From: Kaistia defluvii | GTDB taxonomy: Bacteria > Pseudomonadota > Alphaproteobacteria > Rhizobiales > Kaistiaceae | DNA length: 64,000 nucleotides | Direction: 5' to 3' | Assembly (NCBI RefSeq): GCF_040548815.1 | Contig: NZ_JBEPSM010000002.1 | Location: forward strand, 62,001-126,000 | In this document: positions 27,501 to 35,408 of the stretch, piece after piece | Numbering within the stretch: the first letter of the stretch is position 1 | How the letters are laid out: every line of letters begins with the position of its first letter | Notes under the pieces: generated by a model | The model's input: the letters and a program-made list of their open reading frames with translations, nothing else | Database searches by the model: none | Told to the model about the DNA's origin: nothing | Made by a program: the position numbers and the translations under genes

Positions 27501-27765
27501 CGACGAGTTCCGCCGCACCATCATCGGCGCCAAGCTGGTGCTGGTCGAGGGCAACATCCAGAAGAGCGCGGAAGGCATCGTCCATCTCGTGGCGAAGAAG
27601 CTGATCGACCGCACGGGCGACCTCGATCACCTCGACGAAGACCGTCGCCCGAACCTGGCTCTGTCGCGGGCCGACGAATTCGTCCACCCGCAACAGCCCC
27701 GCCACCCCGGCGGCAGCCACCCGCGCAACGTCCGCATCATCCCGAAATCGCGGGACTTTCACTGA
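24505..27765 (+). CDS. dnaE2: Error-prone DNA polymerase DnaE2 (ImuC)
   Basis: 1086-aa C-family polymerase of the DnaE2 subfamily, the catalytic subunit of SOS mutagenesis. The PHP domain opens with [43 protein letters not shown], lacking the full metal-binding His set of DnaE1. The polymerase active site is [18 protein letters not shown] (about residues 380-395) preceded by [30 protein letters not shown] and [15 protein letters not shown] are conserved blocks of the palm and fingers. A C-terminal OB fold ([29 protein letters not shown]) is present. It lacks the long C-terminus of replicative DnaE1. Transcribed with imuA-imuB under the LexA box at 22020. Confidence 0.95.
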   Translation: [1086 protein letters not shown]

Positions 27766-28122
27766 GGGGCCCATGATGCTCTGCGCGGCATGCCGGCACC
27801 GTCTGGCAACCGGCCGGCATGCCATGCTCTCCACCCATCATCCTGAGGAGCCCCGAAGGGGCGTCTCGAAGGACGCAGGGTGCTCATGCCATCCGCTCGA
27901 AGCCTTGCAGCGAAGCCGTGCGTCCTTCGAGACGGCTTGCTGCGCAAGCCCCTCAGGATGATGGGGGACGGTATCCGGCAGGCTGCCCGTCACGAGCCTC
28001 CCAACGCCTCGGCTGAATGGATTCCGGATCTCCGCTTCGCTGAGTCCGGAATGAAGGCGAGAGCTAGATGGCGACGCGTTTAGCCTGGGAGGCCCAGGAA
28101 CTATCCGAAACCTCGGCCGCGC
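27766..28122. repeat. Intergenic region with a large inverted repeat pair
   Basis: 357 bp without a gene. At 27839-27878 there is CATCCTGAGGAGCCCCGAAG followed by GGGCGTCTCGAAGGACG, and at 27917-27962 the inverted counterpart GCGTCCTTCGAGACGGC ending CCCTCAGGATGATG. Together they make a large imperfect stem. This pair matches a well-known alphaproteobacterial intergenic repeat type. A smaller palindrome ATTCCGGA / TCCGGAAT lies at 28020-28053. Confidence 0.7.
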
Positions 28123-28431
28123 TCAGTGCTCCAGATCGTAGACCAGGATCCCGTCGAGGCCGCCTTCGGCGGCGGCGACGATGGCGGCGCCGACCTTGGC
28201 GTGCTCTTCGTCAGCCAGATACTGGTCCCGCGCCGCGACATCGCGGAAGGTGACGATGAAGCCTTCGGAAAAGCCCTTGTCGAGCCCTTCCGGGCTCATG
28301 TTGTTGCCGACGATGATGTTGATCAGGCCGTCGATGCGCGGGCGCAGCGCCAGCAGCGCGTCGAGGATCGCCACCTTGGTCTTGGCGGTGGTGTCGGCGC
28401 GGTAATTGATGAAGACGCAGTGGGTGATCAT
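28123..28431 (-). CDS. Dabb-domain (stress-responsive alpha/beta barrel) protein
   Basis: 102-aa protein with a single Dabb (dimeric alpha/beta barrel) domain: MITHCVFINYRADTTAKTKVAILDALLALRPRIDGLINIIVGNNMSPEGLDKGFSEGFIVTFRDVAARDQYLADEEHAKVGAA. The start at 28431 is preceded by GGAGGAAAT; a longer reading frame upstream runs through repeat DNA and is not coding. Such proteins dimerise into a beta-barrel cleft, and their function is mostly unknown. It is a single gene flanked by repeat-rich spacers. Confidence 0.83.
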   Translation of the reverse strand: MITHCVFINYRADTTAKTKVAILDALLALRPRIDGLINIIVGNNMSPEGLDKGFSEGFIVTFRDVAARDQYLADEEHAKVGAAIVAAAEGGLDGILVYDLEH

Positions 28432-28699
28432 GATTCTGGATTTCCTCCGTGGCCCGCAGGATAGGCGGTCGGAGGACAGGGCGTCACGCTGTTTCGAAGC
28501 CGCATGCCGCCAGAAGCAGCACCCTTGCCCAACCTCTCCCGCGCGCGGGCCAAGGCTCTGGCCCGAGGCGGCCAAAGGGTGAGGTCCAGGCGCCAGCCAT
28601 GAACCGGAAGGTCGATGCGGCGCCGGGGAGGGAAGACTCCCTCTCCCGCGCGCGGGAGAGGGTTGGGGTGAGGGGCTTTGAACAGCCGAAATCGCAGCC
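28432..28699. repeat. Intergenic region with GGGAGAGGG-type repeats
   Basis: 268 bp. A good copy of the palindrome CCCTCTCCCGCG / CGCGGGAGAGGG is at 28639-28662, followed by TTGGGGTGAGGGG. A decayed unit occupies about 28523-28583. The region is downstream of the RND gene (minus strand) and upstream of the Dabb gene, whose promoter must lie near 28440-28500. Confidence 0.65.
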
Positions 28700-31600
28700 T
28701 TATTCCGCCGCGATCCGCAGTTCCTTCGAGAGCGGCGGCGCGGCCGGGGTCGGCTTGTGGCCGGCATGGGGCTCGTCTTCGTCGACCTCGTTCGGTGCGA
28801 AGGCACGATGGAACAGGTGGCCGACAAGCCGGGAGAGGTCGTCCATGATCGTGTAGACCGACGGGATGAAGACCAGCGACAGGATCGTCGACAGGAACAA
28901 CCCGCCCATCACCGCGATTGCCATCGGCGCGCGGAATTCGCCACCCTCGCCAAGCGCCAGCGCCGCCGGCAGCATGCCGGCGCCCATGGCGATGGTGGTC
29001 ATCACGATCGGCCGGGCGCGCTTGCGGCCGGCGTCGATGATCGCCTCCTTGCGGTCCATGCCGTGCTTGACCTGTTCGACCGCGAAATCGACCAGCATGA
29101 TCGCGTTCTTGGTGACGATGCCCATCAGCATCAGCATGCCGATGATCACCGGCATCGAGAAGGCGTTGTTGGTGAGCAGCAGCGCCGCGACCACGCCGCC
29201 GATGGAGAGCGGCAGCGAGGCGAGGATGGTGAGCGGCTGGAACACGCTGTTGAACAGGATGATCAGCACGACGAAGACCAGCAGGATGCCCGAGCCCATG
29301 GCGACGCCAAAGGCGGAGAACACCTCGGCCTGCGCCTCGGCATCGCCGGTTTCCTGCAGGCGGACGCCCTCGGGGAAGTTCTTGACGGCGTCCATCGTCT
29401 TGATGCGCTCGGTGCCCTGGCCCGACGTAAAGCCATGCGCCATGTCGGTGCCGACCTTGACCAGCCGTTCGCGGTCATAGCGCTCGATCGTTGCCGGACC
29501 CTGGCCGAAGCTGACATCGGCAACCGTCGAAAGCGGCACCGAACCGCCGGCCGGCAAGGGTACGCGCAGCGCCGACAGCACCGAAAGATCGGAGCGGGCG
29601 ACGCGGTCGAGTTCGACCCGGATTGGCACCTGGCGGCCATCGACCGTGAACTTGGCGAGGTTGGCGTCGGCGTCGCCGGTGGTGGCGACGCGGATCGTCT
29701 CCGAGATCCGGTCCGGGGCTATGCCGAGCGCGGAAGCCTCGTCAAGCTTCGGCACGATGCGGATTTCCGGACGCGCGAAGGAGGAGAGCGCGACCGGGTT
29801 CAGGAACATCGGGTCGGCCTTCATCGCCGCCTCGAGGTCGCCCGATGCCTTGGCGACGCCGTCGCCATCCGGTCCGGTAACGGCGATCGTGGTTTCGCGG
29901 TCGCCGCGTTCGTTGACGACGTAGAAGCGGATGTCGGGAATGGTCGAGAGGACCGAAGCCACGATCGGCTTCATGTCCTTCTGGCTGACGCTGCGCTCCT
30001 TCTTTGGCACGAGCTCCAGGATGACGGCGGCGCGGCGGGTTTCCAGCGTGCCGGTCGGCGAGGTGCCGCCCATGACGAACACGCGCTGGATCTCCGGCAA
30101 TTGCCCGAGCGCCGCGGCGATCTTGTCGGTGGTGACGGTGGTTTCGTCGAGCCCTGTGCCCGGCGGCAGTTCGACCGAGACCATCAGGCGGCCCTCGTCG
30201 CCTTCCGGGATGAACTCGGACGGCAGCAGGCCGGTCGCCCAGATCGAGACCGCGAAGGTAGCGATGCCGATACCGAGCGTCACCCAGCGCATGCCGCGGG
30301 CGAGCGTCGCCCGGAGCAGGCCGGTATACATCCGCATGATGAGGCCATCATGCTCCTCGGCCGGGTGCGGCTGGCCGAGCCAAGCGCGCACCAGGGCGAA
30401 GCCGGCGGCCAGCGCCAGCGCCCCAAGCGCGATCCTGGTCCAGCCGATCGAGGCGACGCGTTCGGCGAGCGTGCCGAGCAGTGGCACACCGACCAGCGCT
30501 TCGCCGGTGATCTGCAGCACGAGCGCGCCGAGCCCGATCACCACGGCGATGGGGATCATCGCGCGGAGCTTGCGGCCGAGATCGTTCACGAAGCCGCCAT
30601 AGACGGGCTCGCCGTCCGAGCCATCGCCGAGATAGGGCGCGCGCATGAAATAGGCGGCCATCATCGGCGTGATCAGGCGGGCGACCAGCAGCGAGAAGAA
30701 CACGGCGACGGCGACCGTCAGGCCGAACTGCTTGAAGTACTGGCCGGCGATGCCGCCCATGAAGGAGACCGGGGCGAAGATCGCCATGATCGTCGCCGAG
30801 ATGGCGATGACGGCGAGGCCGATCTCGTCGGCTGCTTCCAGCGCCGCGCGATAGGGCTTCTTGCCCATGCGGGTATGGCGGACGATGTTCTCGATCTCGA
30901 CGATGGCGTCGTCGACGAGGATGCCCGTTACCAGCGTGATGCCGAGCAGGCTGACGAGGTTGAGCGAGAAGCCCAGCATCGACAGCGCCCAGAAAGTCGG
31001 GATCGCCGAAAGCGGCAGCGCGATCGCCGCGACCAGCGTCGCGCGCCAGTCGCGCAGGAACAGCAGCACGACGAGGATGGCGAGGATCGATCCCTCATAG
31101 AGGGTATCCATCGCGCTTTCGTAATTGCCGTAGGTGTAGTGGACGGTGTTGTCGATGACCGAGAAGGTGACGTCGGGATGCGTCTGGCCGATCTCGGCGA
31201 TCTTGGCGTCCACGACCTCGGCGACGGAGGCGTCGCTCGCGCCCTTGGCGCGATAGATCGCCAGCGCCACGACCGGCTTGCCGTCGAGGCGGGCGAAGGA
31301 TTTCGGCTCTTCCCAATGGTCTTCGACCGTGCCGAGATTGCCGAGCCGGACCTCGCGGCCGCCGGAAATCACGATGCGGGCGTTGGCGAGATCCTCGATC
31401 GACTTGGCGCCCGCCAGCGTGCGGATGGTCTGCTCCTGGCTGCCGACTTCGCCCTTGCCGCCGGCGAGGTCGACATTGGTGATCTGGAGCTGGCGATTGA
31501 CGTCCGCCGCCGTGACGCCGAGCGCCATCAGGCGGTCGGGATCGAGACGGATCTGGATTTCGCGGGTGACGCCGCCCATGCGTTCGACGCGGCCGACGCC

Positions 31601-32113
31601 CTTCAGCGCCTGCAGGTCACGGATGACGCTGTCGTCGATGAACCAGGAGAGCTGTTCCGGCGACATGGTCGGCGCCAGCGCGCCATAGGTGATGATCGAC
31701 TGGCTTTCGACGTCGATGCGCTGGACGATCGGCTCGTCCACCGTGCGCGGAAGGTCGCCGCGGATCTTGGCGATCGCGTCCTTGACGTCATTCAGCGCGC
31801 GGTCGGTATTAACCTCGAGGCGGAATTCGATGGCGGTCGTCGACTGGCCGTCGGTGATGGTCGAGGAGACGTGCTTGACGCCGGTGATGGCGGCAACCGC
31901 GTCCTCGACCTTCTTGGTGATCTGGGTTTCCAACTCGGCCGGCGCCGTGCCGGCATCGGTCACGGTGACCGAGATGATCGGCACGTCGATGTTGGGAAAG
32001 CGCGTGATCGGCAGTCCCATGAACGAGACGATGCCGAAGGCGCAGAGCACGACGAACAGGAGGATCGGCGGAACCGGATTGCGGATCGCCCAGGCTGAGA
32101 AGTTCCAGCTCAT
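28700..32113 (-). CDS. RND-family multidrug efflux permease (AcrB/HAE1 type) with an internal insertion
   Basis: 1137-aa inner-membrane proton-driven exporter, about 90 aa longer than AcrB. TM1 is near residues 14-34 and the docking/porter domain follows. The proton-relay acids are present (GILVDDAIVEIEN, Asp401-Asp402) and the matching Lys is in GIVTKNAIMLVDFA. Between the sixth and seventh core helices (about residues 491-590) there is an insertion with two extra hydrophobic stretches (520-537 and 561-580). It overlaps the adaptor gene by 4 nt (ATGA). No outer-membrane factor gene is nearby, so it must use a TolC-like protein encoded elsewhere. Confidence 0.93.
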   Translation of the reverse strand: MSWNFSAWAIRNPVPPILLFVVLCAFGIVSFMGLPITRFPNIDVPIISVTVTDAGTAPAELETQITKKVEDAVAAITGVKHVSSTITDGQSTTAIEFRLEVNTDRALNDVKDAIAKIRGDLPRTVDEPIVQRIDVESQSIITYGALAPTMSPEQLSWFIDDSVIRDLQALKGVGRVERMGGVTREIQIRLDPDRLMALGVTAADVNRQLQITNVDLAGGKGEVGSQEQTIRTLAGAKSIEDLANARIVISGGREVRLGNLGTVEDHWEEPKSFARLDGKPVVALAIYRAKGASDASVAEVVDAKIAEIGQTHPDVTFSVIDNTVHYTYGNYESAMDTLYEGSILAILVVLLFLRDWRATLVAAIALPLSAIPTFWALSMLGFSLNLVSLLGITLVTGILVDDAIVEIENIVRHTRMGKKPYRAALEAADEIGLAVIAISATIMAIFAPVSFMGGIAGQYFKQFGLTVAVAVFFSLLVARLITPMMAAYFMRAPYLGDGSDGEPVYGGFVNDLGRKLRAMIPIAVVIGLGALVLQITGEALVGVPLLGTLAERVASIGWTRIALGALALAAGFALVRAWLGQPHPAEEHDGLIMRMYTGLLRATLARGMRWVTLGIGIATFAVSIWATGLLPSEFIPEGDEGRLMVSVELPPGTGLDETTVTTDKIAAALGQLPEIQRVFVMGGTSPTGTLETRRAAVILELVPKKERSVSQKDMKPIVASVLSTIPDIRFYVVNERGDRETTIAVTGPDGDGVAKASGDLEAAMKADPMFLNPVALSSFARPEIRIVPKLDEASALGIAPDRISETIRVATTGDADANLAKFTVDGRQVPIRVELDRVARSDLSVLSALRVPLPAGGSVPLSTVADVSFGQGPATIERYDRERLVKVGTDMAHGFTSGQGTERIKTMDAVKNFPEGVRLQETGDAEAQAEVFSAFGVAMGSGILLVFVVLIILFNSVFQPLTILASLPLSIGGVVAALLLTNNAFSMPVIIGMLMLMGIVTKNAIMLVDFAVEQVKHGMDRKEAIIDAGRKRARPIVMTTIAMGAGMLPAALALGEGGEFRAPMAIAVMGGLFLSTILSLVFIPSVYTIMDDLSRLVGHLFHRAFAPNEVDEDEPHAGHKPTPAAPPLSKELRIAAE

Positions 32114-33336
32114 CCCTTCGCTCCCTCGCTGTCGCCTTCGCGCTTGGCTTCCACCGGGGTCACCGCATCGCCATCGCGCACGAACGTGCCGGCGCGCAGC
32201 ACCACGGCGTCGCCCAGCGAAATGCCTTCGACGACCTCGACCAGTCCCTTGCCGGAAATGCCGGTCTTGATCGGCCGCGTCTGGATCTTGCCATCGACGA
32301 CGACCTGCGCGGTGGCTTCGCCGGCAGTGGTGACGACGGCGGAGACGGGGATCGTCACGCCTTCATGACGGGCGAGTTCAACCGTGCCGCGCGCAAAGGC
32401 GCCGGCATTGACCTTGACGTCGGCCGGCAGCGCGACGCGCAGGCGGCCAAGCCGGCTCGCATTGTCGATGCGCGGGGCAACGAGGCGCACCGTGCCCGGA
32501 ATGCCTTCCGGCACACCCTGGACGGTAACCAGGACCGGCTGGCCGACGGCGATCTGCGCCAGTTCGGCTTCCGGCACCTGCGCTTCGAGCTCGATGGCGC
32601 CATCTTCGGCCAGGCGGAACAGCGGTTCGCCGCCGCCGGAGACGATCGCGCCGATGCGGGCCGAGCGCGACAGCACGAGGCCGTCGGTCGGGGCCTTGAT
32701 CTCGGTCTTGGCGACGCGCAGCTCCAGTTCGCGGCGCTGCGCCTCAGTCAGCGTCTTGTCGGCCTCGGCGAGCGCCAGGCCCTGGGCGGCGGCGTCGCGG
32801 CGGGCGGCGGCCGTCTTGGCGGTCGATTCCCGCAGGTCCAGCGTGTCCTGGGCGACGATGCCCTTGGTCTTGAGCGACTGGCCGCGATCGAAGGAGGCGT
32901 TGGCCTGCGCCTCGACGGCGCTGGCCTCGGCGATCTGGCTCTTGGCCTGGGCGATCGCCGCGTCATTGCGGGCGAGCGACGAGGCGTTCTGTGCGAGCTG
33001 CACATCGAGCATGTCGGTCGAAAGCCGTGCCAGAACCTGGCCGGCCTTGACGTGGTCGCCTTCCTCGGCCGAAAGCTCGGTCAGCCGGTAGCCGTCGAGA
33101 TCGACGCCGACCAGCACCTCTTCGCGCGGCACCAGCGATCCGATGACGATGGCGGTCTGGACGACCTCCTTGCGCGCAGCCGGAATGACGGTGATCGCCG
33201 GCGGCTTGGGTGCTTCCGCGGCGGGCTTGGGTTCGTTGGCCGACGCCGAAAACATCGAGTCCGGCAGGGCGAGGGCCCCGGCGGCGATGGCGGCGACGAA
33301 AGCGGCAGAGGCCGCGAGACGGGTCATACGCTTCAT
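32110..33336 (-). CDS. RND efflux periplasmic adaptor (membrane fusion protein)
   Basis: 408-aa periplasmic adaptor linking the RND pump to an outer-membrane channel. An N-terminal signal/anchor (RLAASAAFVAAIAAGALALP) is followed by the lipoyl half-motifs, a coiled-coil hairpin (AQNASSLARNDAAIAQAKSQIAEASAVEAQANASF, then the return helix up to REL ELRVAKTEI), and the barrel (APTDGLVLSRSARIGAIVSGGGEPLFRLAEDGAIELEAQVPEAEL). The C-terminal membrane-proximal domain contains VTIPVSAVV and LVEVVEGISLGDAVVLRAGTFVRDGDAVTPV. It is cotranscribed with the pump and probably with the TetR gene 72 bp upstream. Confidence 0.92.
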   Translation of the reverse strand: MKRMTRLAASAAFVAAIAAGALALPDSMFSASANEPKPAAEAPKPPAITVIPAARKEVVQTAIVIGSLVPREEVLVGVDLDGYRLTELSAEEGDHVKAGQVLARLSTDMLDVQLAQNASSLARNDAAIAQAKSQIAEASAVEAQANASFDRGQSLKTKGIVAQDTLDLRESTAKTAAARRDAAAQGLALAEADKTLTEAQRRELELRVAKTEIKAPTDGLVLSRSARIGAIVSGGGEPLFRLAEDGAIELEAQVPEAELAQIAVGQPVLVTVQGVPEGIPGTVRLVAPRIDNASRLGRLRVALPADVKVNAGAFARGTVELARHEGVTIPVSAVVTTAGEATAQVVVDGKIQTRPIKTGISGKGLVEVVEGISLGDAVVLRAGTFVRDGDAVTPVEAKREGDSEGAKG

Positions 33337-33408
33337 GTTCGTTCGGCCGCCTCAAGCGGCCCCTCTGGTCAGGTTGGCACGGGCGGTCTCACGCCGCCGT
33401 CATGCCGC

Positions 33409-34044
33409 TCAGGCTTTCATTCCCAAAACACCGGCGACGAGCCGCCGCAGCAGCGGCTCCACCCGGGCAAGCGATAGGTCGGGGTCGTTAATCTGGCGCA
33501 GCGCAATGCCGTCGACGGCGGCCTGCAGCATGCTGATCGTCGCATCGAGATCGGCGTTCGGCGGCATTTCGCCCGTCTCGATCGCCTCGAGGAAGACCTC
33601 GCGCATGATGTCGCGCACGCTGTCGTCGATCTGGGCAAAGCGCTTGCCAATCTCGGAATTGCGCAGGCTTTCCGCGCTGATTTCCGCCATCAGCTCGCAG
33701 GCGCCGGGATCGCGCATATAGGCGAAATAGCCCATGGCGCAGCTCATCATCCGGTCCAGCAGCGGCCCGGTTCCGCGCATCGTCTCGATCAGCTCGGCAG
33801 CGCCGCAGCGTTCCTCCTGGGCGATGGCCTCGATGATCGCTTCCTTGGAAGGAAAATAGCGATAGAGGCCGCCGGGGCTCATCTTGGCTTCGAGGCAGAT
33901 CTCCTGCATCGAGGCGCCGCGAAACCCGGAGCGGGCAAAGCAGGTGCGCGCCGCGTCGAGGATCTGCGTGCGTCGCGCATCCTGCGCGCTTTCGCGCGGC
34001 GAGAGTTCGGTGATTTCAGGTTGCGCGAGCTGGGTCATTAGCAT
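33409..34044 (-). CDS. TetR-family transcriptional regulator of the RND pump
   Basis: 211-aa regulator. The TetR DNA-binding domain is near residues 22-70 (RRTQILDAARTCFARSGFRGASMQEICLEAKMSPGGLYRYFPSKEAIIEAI), followed by an all-helical ligand domain with ERCGAAELIETMRGTGPLLDRMM. It is the first gene of a tetR-MFP-RND unit on the minus strand, the arrangement of locally acting efflux repressors. A candidate operator (GCGAA-N6-TTCGC) is at 34057-34072, 13 bp before the start. The ATG two codons in is an alternative start. Confidence 0.9.
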   Translation of the reverse strand: MLMTQLAQPEITELSPRESAQDARRTQILDAARTCFARSGFRGASMQEICLEAKMSPGGLYRYFPSKEAIIEAIAQEERCGAAELIETMRGTGPLLDRMMSCAMGYFAYMRDPGACELMAEISAESLRNSEIGKRFAQIDDSVRDIMREVFLEAIETGEMPPNADLDATISMLQAAVDGIALRQINDPDLSLARVEPLLRRLVAGVLGMKA

Positions 34045-34403
34045 CCGGACTGACTTGCGAATGAATGTTCGCTCGCAGCAGATGCCGTCGCCATGCCCTT
34101 AAGTCAAGATGCGGCTGGAAGCGCCGCTGCCGAATCTTCGTCGGCACCGCAAATCTGCGGCAAATCCGTCACAACTCGTCCGACACGGTCGCGCAGGATG
34201 CAGAGATCGGGAGCGACCCGGCCGTCTGCAAGGTCGTCGGCCGACGTGGGGTGAGATATTGACGACACAGCAGGGCGGGAATGGCTCCACCGCGCGCGGC
34301 TGCGGTTCCTCTCCCGGTGCATTTGCCTGGCAAATCCCTTAGACAGGACCGCTGGTTTCCGCTGAGGAATGGTCGGAGATCCGAGAGGCCTGGGGAGGCG
34401 AGG
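34045..34403. promoter_or_regulatory. Divergent tetR / APH-kinase intergenic region with candidate TetR operator
   Basis: 359 bp with no supported gene. Next to the tetR start lies the inverted repeat GCGAA (34057-34061), N6, TTCGC (34068-34072), a plausible autoregulatory operator. TTGACG at 34259-34264 is a possible -35 box for the plus-strand kinase-enolase pair. GGGGAGG at 34392-34398 is the ribosome site of the kinase. Confidence 0.45.
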
Positions 34404-35408
34404 GTGGAGACAATCGACCGCGAACTGGCGGCGTGGCTGGCGCGCGCCGGTCTCGTCGAGGACCCGAACGCGATCATCGCGGAACCGCTGACCGGTGGCG
34501 TGGCATCGGACATCTGGCGGGTCGAGGCGGGAGGGCGCAGCTTCGCGGTCAAGCGGGCGCTAGAAAAGCTCCGCGTCGCGCGCGACTGGCACGCCCCGAT
34601 ATCGCGCAATGGCAAGGAAGTCGAATGGCTTCTGCAGGCCGGTCGGATCGTCCCGGATGCGGTGCCACATGTGCTGGCGCAGGACGCCGAGGTTGGCGCC
34701 TTCGCCATGGAATATCTGCGGCCCGAGGACCATCCGGTCTGGAAGGCGGAACTGCGCGCCGGCCGGGCCGATCCCGCTTTCGCCGCGGCGGTGGGCCGCG
34801 TGATAGCCGCCATCCATGGCGCAACCGCCCATTCGGCCGAGATCGCTGCCCGTTTCGACACCGACGCGATCTTCCACTCGATCCGGCTCGAGCCCTATCT
34901 GGAGGCGACCGCAGAAGCGCATCCCGATCTCGCGTCACACTTGATGGCGCTGTCGCGCGAAACGCTCGCGACCAAGATCGCGCTGGTGCATGGCGATGTC
35001 AGCCCGAAAAACATCCTGGTCGGGCCAAAGGGGCCCATCTTCCTGGATGCCGAATGCGCTTGGTATGGCGACCCGGCCTTCGACCTTGCCTTCTGCCTGA
35101 ACCATCTGCTGCTGAAATGCCTCTGGGTTCCGACGTCCCGCGACGACTACCTCGCCGCGTTCGATACGCTCGCAAAAGCCTACCTCGATGCCGTGGGCTG
35201 GGAACCCAGGGAAAAGGTCGAGGTGCGCGCCGCCCGCCTGCTGCCCGGCCTATTCCTGGCCCGGGTCGATGGCAAATCGCCGGTCGAATACGTCACCACC
35301 GAGCCGGATCGGGACCGCGTTCGTCGCGTCGCCCGGCCCTTGATCGCCACACCGCCAACGACACTCGCCGCCATCCGCGACGCCTGGGAAGAGGAACTTT
35401 CGAAGTGA
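34404..35408 (+). CDS. APH/choline-kinase-fold phosphotransferase
   Basis: 334-aa kinase of the aminoglycoside phosphotransferase superfamily. GTG at 34404 is chosen because GGGGAGG stands 5-6 bases upstream and the sequence before it lacks coding character. The N-lobe carries EPLTGGVASDIWRVEAGGRSFAVKRA with the ATP-binding Lys. The C-lobe has the catalytic loop LVHGDVSPKNILV (Asp and Asn) and the metal-binding IFLDAECAWYGDPAFDLAFCL. It has general similarity to small-molecule kinases such as methylthioribose and choline kinases, but the substrate is unknown. GTGA overlap with the enolase-like gene links their expression, so its phosphorylated product may be the substrate of that enzyme. Confidence 0.85.
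   Translation: METIDRELAAWLARAGLVEDPNAIIAEPLTGGVASDIWRVEAGGRSFAVKRALEKLRVARDWHAPISRNGKEVEWLLQAGRIVPDAVPHVLAQDAEVGAFAMEYLRPEDHPVWKAELRAGRADPAFAAAVGRVIAAIHGATAHSAEIAARFDTDAIFHSIRLEPYLEATAEAHPDLASHLMALSRETLATKIALVHGDVSPKNILVGPKGPIFLDAECAWYGDPAFDLAFCLNHLLLKCLWVPTSRDDYLAAFDTLAKAYLDAVGWEPREKVEVRAARLLPGLFLARVDGKSPVEYVTTEPDRDRVRRVARPLIATPPTTLAAIRDAWEEELSK

Noticed and set aside
28757..32098. 1113-codon open frame on the plus strand opposite the RND pump gene
   Set aside because: It is an antisense shadow of a high-GC gene. Composition is rich in Arg/Asp/His/Gln with no domain, and the minus-strand RND protein has complete family motifs.
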